DNA of 64,000 bases from Gaoshiqia sp050178015. GTDB taxonomy: Bacteria > Bacteroidota > Bacteroidia > Bacteroidales > Prolixibacteraceae. The notes under the pieces were generated by a model. That model was not told the origin of the DNA. It saw nothing but the letters and a program-made list of their open reading frames with translations, and did no database searches. Positions within the stretch are counted from its first letter, which is position 1, and each line of letters starts with the position of its first letter. Below, piece after piece: positions 34,788-43,813 of the stretch. A program made the position numbers and the translations under genes. The stretch is taken from the NCBI GenBank assembly GCA_050178015.1, contig JBFXGM010000026.1:1-64000 (forward strand), written 5' to 3'.

Positions 34788-35707
34788 CTAGTTACCCGAG
34801 TAACTTTACCTCCCACCACAAATGGTTCTTTTATTTTCAGTTTACGGCGAAGCCAAGCTGCCATAAAAAAGAAAGGCATAATGGTGGCAAAAGGGCTCAG
34901 GTTTTCAGGCAGACCGGTTTCTTTCAACTCGATACAAAAGCCACTGGCAAATGCAATTTTTTCAATGAGCTTGGCAGTCCGTTCCCCTTGTTCTCCCACC
35001 GGGTTGATGACGAAAACGACCGAGCACCCGGCTGCTTCCTTCACCCCATGATCGTATTGCGCCAATGACATGCCGATAAACGGCAGTTTGGTTGCTTCGG
35101 TAAGCACCTGCGCAGCCTGCATGGCTGTGCCCAAATTCGGCCCGGCCCCCAGAATGTAAAATCCTTTGTATTTCCTCTTTTTCAGCAATCGGCAAGTCAA
35201 TTGGCCCCATTCATCTCCGCGAGCTTTAAACGAAGGAAAATAAAGCTGGTTATACTCCAGCGCCGGCTGCGGATCGATTCCATGCCCTAAAAACAAGACC
35301 GTCAACGTATTGATATACGTTTTTGTTGATGAAAAACGTTCCCGTCCGGCACATAGGTCAACAGCAACATCGGCAGCCGGATGATTGGCCAAAGGACTGC
35401 GCAGCTCGTTAACAATAGGAACAAACTGCTCAAAACGATCGGCACACCAGAGGGTTTCACTGCTTTCACCCGACTGGGAAATCAACACGGCTTTCTCAAA
35501 TTGCCTGACTTTTTCCAAATAATTGAAGTATTCAGAGGCAATCTCCGGATAAATCTTTATTCCCTGGTAACGCAATACCAGCGTCGCAAAATAGGACGAG
35601 CCCATACCGATATAGGGTACCTTCTCAGGCAAAATCAGCCCCTTATTATGCTCATAACAGACCCCAGCCTGGTATGGTATTTCAAAAAGTTCGGATTCCA
35701 CAAGCAT
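34784..35707 (-). CDS. SIS-domain protein (GlmS isomerase/FrlB-like)
   Basis: A 307-aa protein with two sugar-isomerase domains like the C-terminal half of GlmS. The first has YIGMGSSYFATLVLRYQG and the phosphosugar loop ISQSGESSETLW. The second has FYILGAGPNLGTAMQAAQVLTEATKLP. It lacks the GlmS glutaminase domain, so it is more likely a phosphosugar isomerase or deglycase (AgaS/FrlB type). It follows the fructosamine-kinase-like gene after 50 nt, which suggests handling of glycated amines, an inference. The ATG at 35707 is preferred to TTG at 35710. Confidence 0.82.
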   Translation of the reverse strand: MLVESELFEIPYQAGVCYEHNKGLILPEKVPYIGMGSSYFATLVLRYQGIKIYPEIASEYFNYLEKVRQFEKAVLISQSGESSETLWCADRFEQFVPIVNELRSPLANHPAADVAVDLCAGRERFSSTKTYINTLTVLFLGHGIDPQPALEYNQLYFPSFKARGDEWGQLTCRLLKKRKYKGFYILGAGPNLGTAMQAAQVLTEATKLPFIGMSLAQYDHGVKEAAGCSVVFVINPVGEQGERTAKLIEKIAFASGFCIELKETGLPENLSPFATIMPFFFMAAWLRRKLKIKEPFVVGGKVTRVTS

Positions 35708-35757
35708 CAAATTTACAGAACAACAAGTTACGACTATTTAAAGTATCCGTTACTTTT

Positions 35758-36639
35758 TTAACTGAATTTTTTAGCGATCAATAGAGCCTGATGCCCGTAA
35801 TGGCCGCCAAACAGGTAATAATGGTTCAGGATGTGGTAAAGCTGATATAATTGCACCCGCTCTTTCCAGCCGTTTTCAAGCGGGTAAGATTCCTGATAGG
35901 CTTGCCAGGTGCGGTTGGAAAAACCACCAAACAGGGTCATGATAGACAACTCCATCTCGCGGTCGGCATAGTACGAGGCCGGGTCGATCAGCGCTGGTCC
36001 CCGGCTGGTATACAAGTAGTTGCCGCTCCACAGGTCGCCATGGATCAGTGCCGGCACAGAACGTGCAGGAAGCAGCTGCGGAAGCTTGCCAATCAACATT
36101 TCATACACCTTTTGATCAGCTGAGCTTATCCCACGGTTATCTCGTATCAGACGCACCAGGTACGCCAAACGGTTTTCAGCGAAAAAAGCCGGCCAACTAT
36201 CTGACCAGTCGTTTTGCTGAGGCGTTAAACCGCAATAGTTATTGTGCGAAAAACCAAATTTATCCCCCGACTCCCTGTGTAAATGAGCCAATCCGTAACC
36301 TAACTTCTCATCCTGCTTCGGAACACTACCGGGTTCGAGATAATCCATCAGGATAAAACCGGGCAGACTGCCATTTTCCGTAGCCAACAAAACTTCAGGG
36401 ACCAGCAGGCCATCACCGGCGTTCTTTCTCAATGCGTTCAGGCATTCTGCCTCCCGCACAAATAAATCATCGGGACAGGAAGCATTCCATTTCAAAAAGA
36501 AAGTACCGTGGCTCGTTTTCAATTTCCGGGCATGACTGATGCAGCCACCGCCAACCGGGAGTGAATGTTTTATCCGAAAACCGGCGCCAAACCGGTTGTG
36601 CAGGATTTTGGTCAAAAAGCTCAGTATGTTCTTTTCCAT
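35758..36639 (-). CDS. Fructosamine kinase family protein
   Basis: A 293-aa kinase of the fructosamine/ketosamine-3-kinase family, related to APH phosphotransferases. The nucleotide region is SLPVGGGCISHARKLKTSHG with the catalytic-fold Lys in FFLKWN. The Brenner motif is LIHGDLWSGNYLY, followed by ALIDPASYYADREMELSIMTLFGGF. Bacterial members phosphorylate ribulosamines or other glycated amines, which then break down (protein deglycation). The ATG at 36639 is used. An SIS protein follows on the same strand. Confidence 0.9.
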   Translation of the reverse strand: MEKNILSFLTKILHNRFGAGFRIKHSLPVGGGCISHARKLKTSHGTFFLKWNASCPDDLFVREAECLNALRKNAGDGLLVPEVLLATENGSLPGFILMDYLEPGSVPKQDEKLGYGLAHLHRESGDKFGFSHNNYCGLTPQQNDWSDSWPAFFAENRLAYLVRLIRDNRGISSADQKVYEMLIGKLPQLLPARSVPALIHGDLWSGNYLYTSRGPALIDPASYYADREMELSIMTLFGGFSNRTWQAYQESYPLENGWKERVQLYQLYHILNHYYLFGGHYGHQALLIAKKFS

Positions 36640-36828
36640 AAACAACAAATTTCAGTGATTACGCAGGATTATGCAAGTATTGAAATGTTTAAATAATTCT
36701 TCAGCAATTGGTTTTTGATTGCCGGAACGTTTCACTCGATAATCAGGGTGAGCACTTCAATAAGTTCCTCTTTATACCCATTGAAAAGAATCGATTATCG
36801 TCTTAAATTGTATTACTATTTCAACGAT

Positions 36829-37365
36829 ATGACTTCAGCTGAGAGTTTCATCAGGTATTATTCGCTTTCCAACAAAGCAAAATTTTCGGGACAAGCCTGC
36901 TCCTCCAATGAATTCTTGTCAGATTTTCTGGTCTTTGTCCCTAAAATTCTGGCTGACCTTCAATATCATATTGACCACTGGCAATTAGATGAATTCTATG
37001 AGAGTTTACCGCAACTTAAGTTCCTGGTGGAATATTCCGATGATCTGAACCGTTATTGGTTCCTGCTCAGGGCCTATTCGGGCGGGTTGAAACGATTGTT
37101 GGAAAAGGAAACCGTGCAACATGCCATGGAAGTTTACCTGTATTACCACCAACGTTATGGCGCGCGCCGGATTTTCAAGCAGGATAACTGGTTTGAAAAA
37201 AAGCGCTGGCAATTCCTTGATCGTTTAATAGATGTGGAAGACGCCAAAGACCTGGCCATTTTTATGGAGCAAGTCATGGAGGAACTCATCGAAAACTTTC
37301 AGTATTACAAAAATAGCCTGCTACGCTTTCACCGTGAAGTGAAAGAAATTGTGGATGCCAATTAA
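36829..37365 (+). CDS. Protein of unknown function (178 aa)
   Basis: Mostly helical, charged, aromatic-rich soluble protein (MTSAESFIRYYSLSNKAKF...; FEKKRWQFLDRLIDVEDAKDL). The frame is open from 36715, but the ATG at 36829 gives a soluble N-terminus and follows an AT-rich leader. No domain recognised and no close operon partner: GH94 starts 217 nt later behind its own promoter. Confidence 0.6.
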   Translation: MTSAESFIRYYSLSNKAKFSGQACSSNEFLSDFLVFVPKILADLQYHIDHWQLDEFYESLPQLKFLVEYSDDLNRYWFLLRAYSGGLKRLLEKETVQHAMEVYLYYHQRYGARRIFKQDNWFEKKRWQFLDRLIDVEDAKDLAIFMEQVMEELIENFQYYKNSLLRFHREVKEIVDAN

Positions 37366-37471
37366 TGGGTTCCACCCTCATCTTTCAATGCATCTCCATC
37401 CTAAAATAACCGAGGAATTCGCCACACGCATTTCATTTATAACCATCCTTTAAAATATTCTCCCTCATCTT

Positions 37472-37501
37472 TTTGTTATTTTTACAATAATTGTATTTTT
37501 G
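37472..37501 (+). promoter_or_regulatory. Promoter of the cellobiose phosphorylase gene
   Basis: TTTG (37472-37475), 18 nt, then TATTTTTG (37494-37501) fits the Bacteroides -33/-7 pattern within one base of spacing. The ATG follows about 80 nt later, leaving room for a short untranslated leader. Confidence 0.6.
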
Positions 37502-37582
37502 AAGACGTTTCGATGCCCCGGTATTTTCGGCATACCCCGTTTCCGGCATTGAAAAGCAGCCTATAAACCCAACAACTTTTTT

Positions 37583-40015
37583 ATGAAATTCGGTTATTTC
37601 AATGATGATATGCGGGAATATGTGATCACAAACCCGCAAACCCCCTGGCCCTGGATCAACTACCTGGGCAACGACGAATTCTTCAGTATCATTTCGAACA
37701 CGGCCGGTGGCTACAGTTTTTACAAAGACGCCCGGCTACGGCGCCTTACCCGCTATCGTTACAACAATGTGCCTATTGACGACAATGGTAAGTACTTCTA
37801 CATCAAAGAAAACGACACCGTATGGTCGCCAGGCTGGAAACCGGTAAAAACCGATGTTGAAAATTATAGTTGCAGACATGGTTTGGGCTACACCGCCATT
37901 CAAGCCTGCAAAAACGAACTGGAAGCCGAGGTGTTATATTTTGTCCCGCTGAACAGCAACCTTGAGGTACAAAAATTACGCTTAAAAAATCATTCAGCCG
38001 AAACGAAAAATTTCCAGGTTTTCTCCTTTGTGGAATGGTGCCTGTGGAACGCACTGGACGACATGACCAATTTCCAGCGAAATTATTCTACCGGCGAAGT
38101 GGAAGTGCAGGGCTCCACCATTTACCACAAAACAGAATACCGCGAACGGCGCAACCACTTTGCCTTTTACCATGTAAATACGCCTATTGCCGGTTTCGAT
38201 ACCGACCGCGAGACCTTTGTGGGCCTGTACAACTCGTACCAATTACCACAGGTGGTCGCCAACGGAAAACCGACCAACACGATTGCCCATGGCTGGTCGC
38301 CCATCGCTTCGCATTGTTTGGAAGTAGAGCTAAACCCGGGTGAAGAAAAAGAATTCGTTTTCCTGTTGGGCTATGTCGAAAACGACGAAAACGACAAATG
38401 GGAAGCACCGAAAGTCATAAAGAAAGACAATGCCCTGGAACTGATTTCCCGTTTCGACACGGTGGAAAAGGTGAACACGGCCTTTGTCGAATTGAAAAAC
38501 TATTGGGACAGATTGCTCTCTGGCTTCTCCGTCAGCAGCCATGATGAAAAACTCGACCGCATGGTAAACATCTGGAACCAATATCAATGCCTGGTGACCT
38601 TCAACATGTCGCGCTCAGCCTCGTTTTTTGAATCGGGCATCGGACGGGGCATGGGTTTCCGCGATTCCAACCAGGACCTGATTGGCTTCGTGCATCTCAT
38701 CCCCGAAAAAGCCCGCGAACGCATTCTCGACCTCGCCGCTACACAAATGGAAGATGGTGGCGCATACCACCAATATCAACCCCTCACCAAAAAAGGGAAT
38801 TCGGATATTGGCGGCAACTTCAACGATGATCCGCTTTGGCTCATCCTCTCAACTACCATCTACCTGAAAGAAACCGGTGACTGGAGCGTTCTAAATGAAA
38901 TTGTTCCCTACGAAAACGATGAAAGTAAGGCGCAACCGCTCCTGGATCATCTAAAACGTTCCTTCGAACATGTAACAAATAACCTTGGTCCCCATGGCCT
39001 GCCCTTGATTGGGCGCGCCGACTGGAACGATTGCCTGAACCTGAATTGTTTCTCGAAAAACCCCGACGAATCGTATCAAACCACCGAAAACCAAACCGGT
39101 GGCGTGGCCGAATCGGTGATGATTGCCGGCATGTTTGTGCTGTACGGGGCCGATTATGCCGATCTGCTGCAACGCCTGGGAAAAGAAACCGAAGCCGCAC
39201 AAGCCTGGAAAGCTGTTGAAAACATGGAAGCAGCAATTAACCAACACGCCTGGGATGGAGATTGGTTTTTACGCGCCTATGATTATTACGGAAAGAAAAT
39301 TGGCAGTCAAGAAAATGAGGAAGGCAAAATATTCATCGAGTCAAACGGCTTTTGCACCATGGCCGGCATCGGCAAGGATGATGGCCGCGCCCAACAAGCG
39401 CTCGATGCCGTTAAAAAGCACCTCGACTGCGAATACGGCATCGTCCTGAACCATCCGGCTTACAGCTATTACGACTATTCCAAAGGCGAAATCAGCAGCT
39501 ACCCCGAAGGCTATAAAGAAAACGCCGGTATTTTCTGCCACAATAATCCGTGGATTATGATTGGGGAAACCGTGTTGGGCAACGGCAACCAGGCTTTTGA
39601 ATATTATGCGAAAATTGCCCCCGCTTATTTGGAAGAAATCAGCGAGCTGCACAAAACCGAACCCTACGTTTACTCGCAAATGATTGCTGGCAAAGACTCC
39701 CGGAAACCCGGTGAGGCAAAAAACTCGTGGCTGACCGGAACTGCCGCCTGGAACTTCTTTGCTATATCAAGGTACATCCTGGGTATCCAACCCGATTATG
39801 AGGGGCTGACAATTGATCCCTGCATTCCGTCAAAATGGGACGGTTTCCGCATTCAACGCGTTTTTAGGGGTACCACCTACCATATTGAAGTGAGAAATCC
39901 GGATCATGTTCAGAAAGGCATCAAAGAACTTCATGTAAACGGGAAATTGATTGACAGTAATACTGTCCCTCTTCAAAAAGAACCGATTTGTAAGGTGCTG
40001 GTTATTTTGGGGTAA
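37583..40015 (+). CDS. Cellobiose phosphorylase (GH94)
   Basis: Intracellular phosphorolysis of cellobiose to glucose 1-phosphate and glucose. The sequence follows the clostridial enzyme closely over its whole 810-aa length: MKFGYFNDDMREYVITNPQTPWPWINYLG, the NTAGGYSFYKDARLRRLTRYRYNNVP segment, and RNYSTGEVEVQGSTIYHKTEYRERRNH. The predicted general-acid Asp is in GRADWNDCLNLNCF near residues 480-483. A cellobiose-type specificity is therefore well supported, while chitobiose phosphorylase is less likely. It stands alone with its own promoter and no adjacent transporter. Confidence 0.92.
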   Translation: MKFGYFNDDMREYVITNPQTPWPWINYLGNDEFFSIISNTAGGYSFYKDARLRRLTRYRYNNVPIDDNGKYFYIKENDTVWSPGWKPVKTDVENYSCRHGLGYTAIQACKNELEAEVLYFVPLNSNLEVQKLRLKNHSAETKNFQVFSFVEWCLWNALDDMTNFQRNYSTGEVEVQGSTIYHKTEYRERRNHFAFYHVNTPIAGFDTDRETFVGLYNSYQLPQVVANGKPTNTIAHGWSPIASHCLEVELNPGEEKEFVFLLGYVENDENDKWEAPKVIKKDNALELISRFDTVEKVNTAFVELKNYWDRLLSGFSVSSHDEKLDRMVNIWNQYQCLVTFNMSRSASFFESGIGRGMGFRDSNQDLIGFVHLIPEKARERILDLAATQMEDGGAYHQYQPLTKKGNSDIGGNFNDDPLWLILSTTIYLKETGDWSVLNEIVPYENDESKAQPLLDHLKRSFEHVTNNLGPHGLPLIGRADWNDCLNLNCFSKNPDESYQTTENQTGGVAESVMIAGMFVLYGADYADLLQRLGKETEAAQAWKAVENMEAAINQHAWDGDWFLRAYDYYGKKIGSQENEEGKIFIESNGFCTMAGIGKDDGRAQQALDAVKKHLDCEYGIVLNHPAYSYYDYSKGEISSYPEGYKENAGIFCHNNPWIMIGETVLGNGNQAFEYYAKIAPAYLEEISELHKTEPYVYSQMIAGKDSRKPGEAKNSWLTGTAAWNFFAISRYILGIQPDYEGLTIDPCIPSKWDGFRIQRVFRGTTYHIEVRNPDHVQKGIKELHVNGKLIDSNTVPLQKEPICKVLVILG

Positions 40016-40060
40016 CAAAAAGGCATTCCATGTCATTTTGATAATTGATTTTAAAAAAAA

Positions 40061-40087
40061 AGGTTGGTCCGCTTTTTGGACCAACCT
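40061..40087. terminator. Terminator between GH94 and the Spy-like gene
   Basis: AGGTTGGTCC/GGACCAACCT perfect stem with a T-rich loop. The minus-strand 3' side is TTTTTTTTAAAA, giving a strong terminator for the minus-strand Spy-like gene. On the plus strand it follows GH94 without a T-tract and may act weakly. Confidence 0.75.
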
Positions 40088-40113
40088 CTATCGTTCATGC
40101 AGATTACTTTTCG

Positions 40114-40548
40114 TTAAAATCGTCCACGCCCCGGACGGTTACCGCCCCTCATGCCAGCTTGATTTCCGCGGCCGCATCGTCCCCGTGAGAAACCGGCTTT
40201 TTGGTTTCGTCCATAACCTTGGCCGGTTGCGGTTAAAGAAGCAAACTGCTGTTGCTGTTCCGGTGTCAACAAAGAGGACACTTGGTTCCGGTGGGCAGTT
40301 TGCGAAGCCAACATTTTTTCGCGTACAGTGTTCTTGGTGGCCAGATCGGTCGTCCCCCGCCGCTCACTTCGCAAGGTCATCATTTCCTGTTGATGAGCCT
40401 GCTCCAGTTTGGTAATTTCTGACTTCTGCTGCTCGGTCAAACCCGAAATTTGATTCAGGCAACGCAGTGTTCCAACATTCTGTGCTTGTACATTTACGGC
40501 CATCATTACTACCAGTATGAATAAGCCAATTCCCATTTTAGTTTTCAT
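40114..40548 (-). CDS. Periplasmic Spy/CpxP-like protein with Arg/Gly-rich tail
   Basis: A 144-aa exported protein: signal peptide MKTKMGIGLFILVVMMAVNVQAQ, then LTxxQ-type motifs ISGLTEQQKSEITKLEQAH and SLLTPEQQQQF on long helices, as in Spy/CpxP envelope-stress chaperones. The last 30 residues are rich in Arg and Gly (RGRCGRGNQAGMRGGNRPGR), an unusual basic tail. The ATG at 40548 is preferred to an upstream TTG. A strong terminator follows. Confidence 0.75.
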   Translation of the reverse strand: MKTKMGIGLFILVVMMAVNVQAQNVGTLRCLNQISGLTEQQKSEITKLEQAHQQEMMTLRSERRGTTDLATKNTVREKMLASQTAHRNQVSSLLTPEQQQQFASLTATGQGYGRNQKAGFSRGRCGRGNQAGMRGGNRPGRGRF

Positions 40549-40893
40549 TTTCAACTTATTTTAATTGATTAATTTCTTATTGTGGCTGCGTCTGTCATTC
40601 CCGGGAAAATTCATCGCCAGCCCCGGTCTTCGTTCCTGTTAACCGGTTTCAGCTCTTTGACACAAGCCCGCCAAAAAACTTGCGGTAAAAACTTTTTTTC
40701 TTGCACAGAAATGGAAAATGAATCACAAAATATCCACAAAACACATGAATACCAAAGCATTAGAAGAAAACAAACAGACAGTTACTCAATGAGGTAACTT
40801 TTGTTTTAAATATGGTCGCTGTTTTTTTCTTCCATTTTCCGGTTAGTGCTGTATTTTAGCGTAAATCTTTTTGAATGAATTTAGAAAGCCGCT
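40549..40893. other. Intergenic region, divergent promoters presumed
   Basis: About 345 nt between the divergent Spy-like and hydrolase genes. I see no credible gene. The sequence is AT-rich near both starts, but I find no convincing TAnnTTTG box, no hairpin and no repeat. Confidence 0.4.
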
Positions 40894-41895
40894 ATGAAAA
40901 AAGAACTCCGCATTTTGCTGGTCGTGTTTCTGTTCCTCCAGTTCATTTATTGGGCGGGGCCAAGTCCAGCTAAACCCACCTTTAATCGGTCGCTTCCCGA
41001 GATTGAAACGGCGCTGGAGGATATCGACCGGTATATTGCTGCCAGGGAAGCTGAATTGCCCGTAAAACCAAACAATGAGAGCCGGATTTTTTGGAACGAT
41101 GAGCATCTGAAAAACAAAACAGCCTTTTGCCTGCTATACCTGCACGGTTTTTCAGCTTCCGGTTTCGAAGGCCAGCCAACGCATGTTAACGTTGCGGAAC
41201 ATTTCGGGGCCAATGCCTATGTTCCGCGACTGGCAGGGCACGGTTTGGAAACAACCGACCCCTTGCTGGATATGACACCGGACGCCTTATACGAAGCGGC
41301 AAAAGAAGCCCTGCAAATTGCCCGTATGCTGGGAGAAAAAGTGATTATCATGAGCACATCCACCGGGGGAACGCTGTCGTTGAAGCTGGCTGCCGATTTC
41401 CCGGAACTAGTGGACGGACTGATGCTGTTGTCTCCCAATATCGCCATTAACAATCCCGCAGCTTTTTTACTTTCGAAACCTTGGGGACTGCAAATCGCCC
41501 GACGGGTGTACGACGGAAAATACCGTTACGTAAATGAAAATCCGGACGATGTGGAATGTCAGTACTGGAACTGCCAATACCGGCTGGAAGCCACTGTTTA
41601 TCTTCAACAATTGGTTGAAAAAACCATGACCAAGCGCGTTTTTAACAGAGTGAAAGCACCGGTTTTCCTGGCCTACTATTATCAGGATAAAAACCACCAG
41701 GACCATGTTGTGCGTGTGGATGCCATGCTAAAGATGTTTGAGCATCTGGGAACGCCTGACTCCCTGAAACGGAAACAAGCATTTGATGCGGGTACGCATG
41801 TTATCGGATGTGAACTGTATTCGAAATGCCAACCGGAGGTAGAACAGGCTTGCATCCGTTTTACTGAAACCGTATTGGGGCTGAAGGCCGAATAA
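40894..41895 (+). CDS. Alpha/beta-hydrolase fold protein
   Basis: A 333-aa hydrolase with one N-terminal hydrophobic segment (LRILLVVFLFLQFIYW), so probably membrane-anchored or exported. The oxyanion region is FCLLYLHGFSASGFEG. The predicted nucleophile elbow is IIMSTSTGGTLS (Ser156), where the usual first Gly of GxSxG is Ser. The candidate acid lies in YYYQDKNHQDHVVRVDAM and the His in DAGTHVIG. It resembles carboxylesterase or monoacylglycerol-lipase-type enzymes; the substrate is unknown. Confidence 0.8.
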   Translation: MKKELRILLVVFLFLQFIYWAGPSPAKPTFNRSLPEIETALEDIDRYIAAREAELPVKPNNESRIFWNDEHLKNKTAFCLLYLHGFSASGFEGQPTHVNVAEHFGANAYVPRLAGHGLETTDPLLDMTPDALYEAAKEALQIARMLGEKVIIMSTSTGGTLSLKLAADFPELVDGLMLLSPNIAINNPAAFLLSKPWGLQIARRVYDGKYRYVNENPDDVECQYWNCQYRLEATVYLQQLVEKTMTKRVFNRVKAPVFLAYYYQDKNHQDHVVRVDAMLKMFEHLGTPDSLKRKQAFDAGTHVIGCELYSKCQPEVEQACIRFTETVLGLKAE

Positions 41896-41982
41896 GCATT
41901 ACCCCATAGCAGACCAATGGCGAAGGAAAAAGTAAAAACACGTAAGTTGGTACCTCACGAAAAAAATCGAAACAAGAAAGTT

Positions 41983-42339
41983 TTACAGGCTCTTTACCAG
42001 GCGGATTTCTTCTAACCGGGCCTGGGCTTCCGGGTCCAACTGAAACAGGGCTTTCAGATGGTTGCAGGCATAATCGGGGCAAAGTGCGCAATTCTCCAAT
42101 TCTCTATTCCGGGCACATTTGCGGATTTCGCAGGTCAGGCATCCGGTAAACAATTTATCGGCCGTGGCCCGGCAACCTTTGCAATCGTTAATATCTTCGG
42201 GTGTTAGTACAATTCCGTACTGCTCCGACGCCTGTTCTGCAATGCGCTGACGCATGGACAATTGTTTCGTTTTATCCGGTTCAAGAGTCGCCAAATATAT
42301 CGGGCAGGTATCACATCGCAATCCACAGTAAGCAATCAT
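41983..42339 (-). CDS. DUF3795 cysteine-rich protein
   Basis: A 118-aa protein with many cysteines in family spacing: CGLRCDTCPIY at the N-terminus, CKGCRA in the middle, CLTCEIRKCARNRELENCALCPDYAC at the C-terminus. DUF3795 proteins are small, presumably metal- or cluster-binding and uncharacterised. It follows rimO by strand but lies beyond rimO's terminator, so it has its own promoter. Confidence 0.88.
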   Translation of the reverse strand: MIAYCGLRCDTCPIYLATLEPDKTKQLSMRQRIAEQASEQYGIVLTPEDINDCKGCRATADKLFTGCLTCEIRKCARNRELENCALCPDYACNHLKALFQLDPEAQARLEEIRLVKSL

Positions 42340-42411
42340 ATCCCTTCATTTTGCAGTTCAATCACCTTGGGATATACGTTCTCCTCCCCATTCGGTTGTA
42401 CCATGGCCAAA

Positions 42412-42446
42412 AAAATGATTGAGGGCTCCGCACCGCGGAACCCTCA
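42412..42446 (-). terminator. Terminator of rimO
   Basis: TGAGGG-C-TCCGC-ACC-GCGGA-A-CCCTCA, an 11-bp stem with one mismatch, followed on the minus strand by AATCATTTTTTTGG. It lies 31 nt after the rimO stop. Confidence 0.75.
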
Positions 42447-42476
42447 AATCCATCTATTTATCCGGAATTGACCGGT

Positions 42477-43769
42477 TTATATTTTTCCAAACAGGTCGAA
42501 CTCTGTAGCGTCTGCAATGTTGACCGGATAAAAATTACCAACCTGAATTCCAGTTGATTTTTCAATTAAAACTTCACCATCTACTTCAGGCGAATCAAAT
42601 TCGGTCCGTCCGATAAAATAATCCTCCTCTTCCCGGTCAACCAAAACCTTCAGTGTTTTTCCAATATGCTGCTGGTTCAGCGAAGCCGAAATATCCTGCT
42701 GCATCTCCATCAGTTCTGCCGCACGGGCTTCTTTCACTTCCTGCGGAATGTCGTCCTGATACATCTTCCAGGCATACGTGTCATCTTCGCTCGAATAGGC
42801 AAACACGCCCATACGTTCAAACGGATACTCACGAATAAATGCCTTCAGTTCCTCAAAATCCTCCTCTGTTTCACCCGGATGCCCAACCAGAAAAGTCGTG
42901 CGCAGGGCAATTCCCGGAACTTCTTCGCGTATCTTTTTAACCAGATTGATGGTTTCTTCCTTTGTAATTTTGCGTCGCATCATGCCTAACATTCTGTCGG
43001 TAATGTGTTGCAACGGAATATCCAGATACTTCGCAACATTTTTGCGTTCACGCATCACTTTCAGTACATCAACCGGAAATTTGGAAGGATAAGCGTAATG
43101 CAGACGGATCCATTCAAGTCCGTCAATGTCGGCCAACTTGTCAATCAGTTCGGCCAGCTTGCTTTCGCCATAGCGGTCAATCCCGTAATACGAAAGATCC
43201 TGCGCAATAATCAGCAACTCTTTCACGCCCCCGGCCACCAGGTTTTGGGCTTCTTCGATCAGGCTCTCCATGCTGCGTGACTTGTGGTTACCGGTAAACT
43301 GCGGAATAGCACAAAACGAGCAATGACGGTTGCAGCCTTCGCTGATTTTCAGATAGGAAAAATGCCCCGGCGTGGTCTTTACGCGGTGGTACATCTTCTG
43401 CTCGTAAAAATTAGCATTCAAATCCTGGACGATTTCCTTGAAATCGAATTTGCCGTAAAACTTGTCCACCTCCGGGATTTCTTTAATCAGATCTTCTTTG
43501 TAGCGGGCCGATAAGCAGCCCATGACCAAAAGTTTATCCAACTTCCCGGCCTTTCTGGCATCAACAAAATTCAGGATCGTATTGATCGACTCCTCCTTGG
43601 CATCGGCGATAAAGCCGCAAGTATTTAGAATAACAATATTTGCATCGTCCTTTTCCGAATCGTGAACAACTTCAAACCCGTTCAAATCGAGCTGATTCAG
43701 CAGCATCTCGGAATCCACCAGGTTTTTCGAGCACCCCAGCGTCATGATATTGACTTTTCCTCTCTTCAT
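42477..43769 (-). CDS. rimO: Ribosomal protein S12 methylthiotransferase
   Basis: Radical-SAM enzyme adding a methylthio group to an aspartate of ribosomal protein S12. The UPF0004 domain carries Cys13 (TLGCSKNLVDSE), Cys51 and Cys85 for the auxiliary cluster. The radical-SAM motif CNRHCSFC is Cys146, 150 and 153. The C-terminal TRAM domain includes LKVLVDREEEDYFIGRTEFDSPEVDG, and SKNLVDSE separates RimO from MiaB. It lies 44 nt downstream of ftsY, an order common in Bacteroidota. Confidence 0.97.
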   Translation of the reverse strand: MKRGKVNIMTLGCSKNLVDSEMLLNQLDLNGFEVVHDSEKDDANIVILNTCGFIADAKEESINTILNFVDARKAGKLDKLLVMGCLSARYKEDLIKEIPEVDKFYGKFDFKEIVQDLNANFYEQKMYHRVKTTPGHFSYLKISEGCNRHCSFCAIPQFTGNHKSRSMESLIEEAQNLVAGGVKELLIIAQDLSYYGIDRYGESKLAELIDKLADIDGLEWIRLHYAYPSKFPVDVLKVMRERKNVAKYLDIPLQHITDRMLGMMRRKITKEETINLVKKIREEVPGIALRTTFLVGHPGETEEDFEELKAFIREYPFERMGVFAYSSEDDTYAWKMYQDDIPQEVKEARAAELMEMQQDISASLNQQHIGKTLKVLVDREEEDYFIGRTEFDSPEVDGEVLIEKSTGIQVGNFYPVNIADATEFDLFGKI

Positions 43770-43813
43770 CTTCCTATCTCTGTTAATTTCGTCAACTACA
43801 ACAAATAAAAGCT

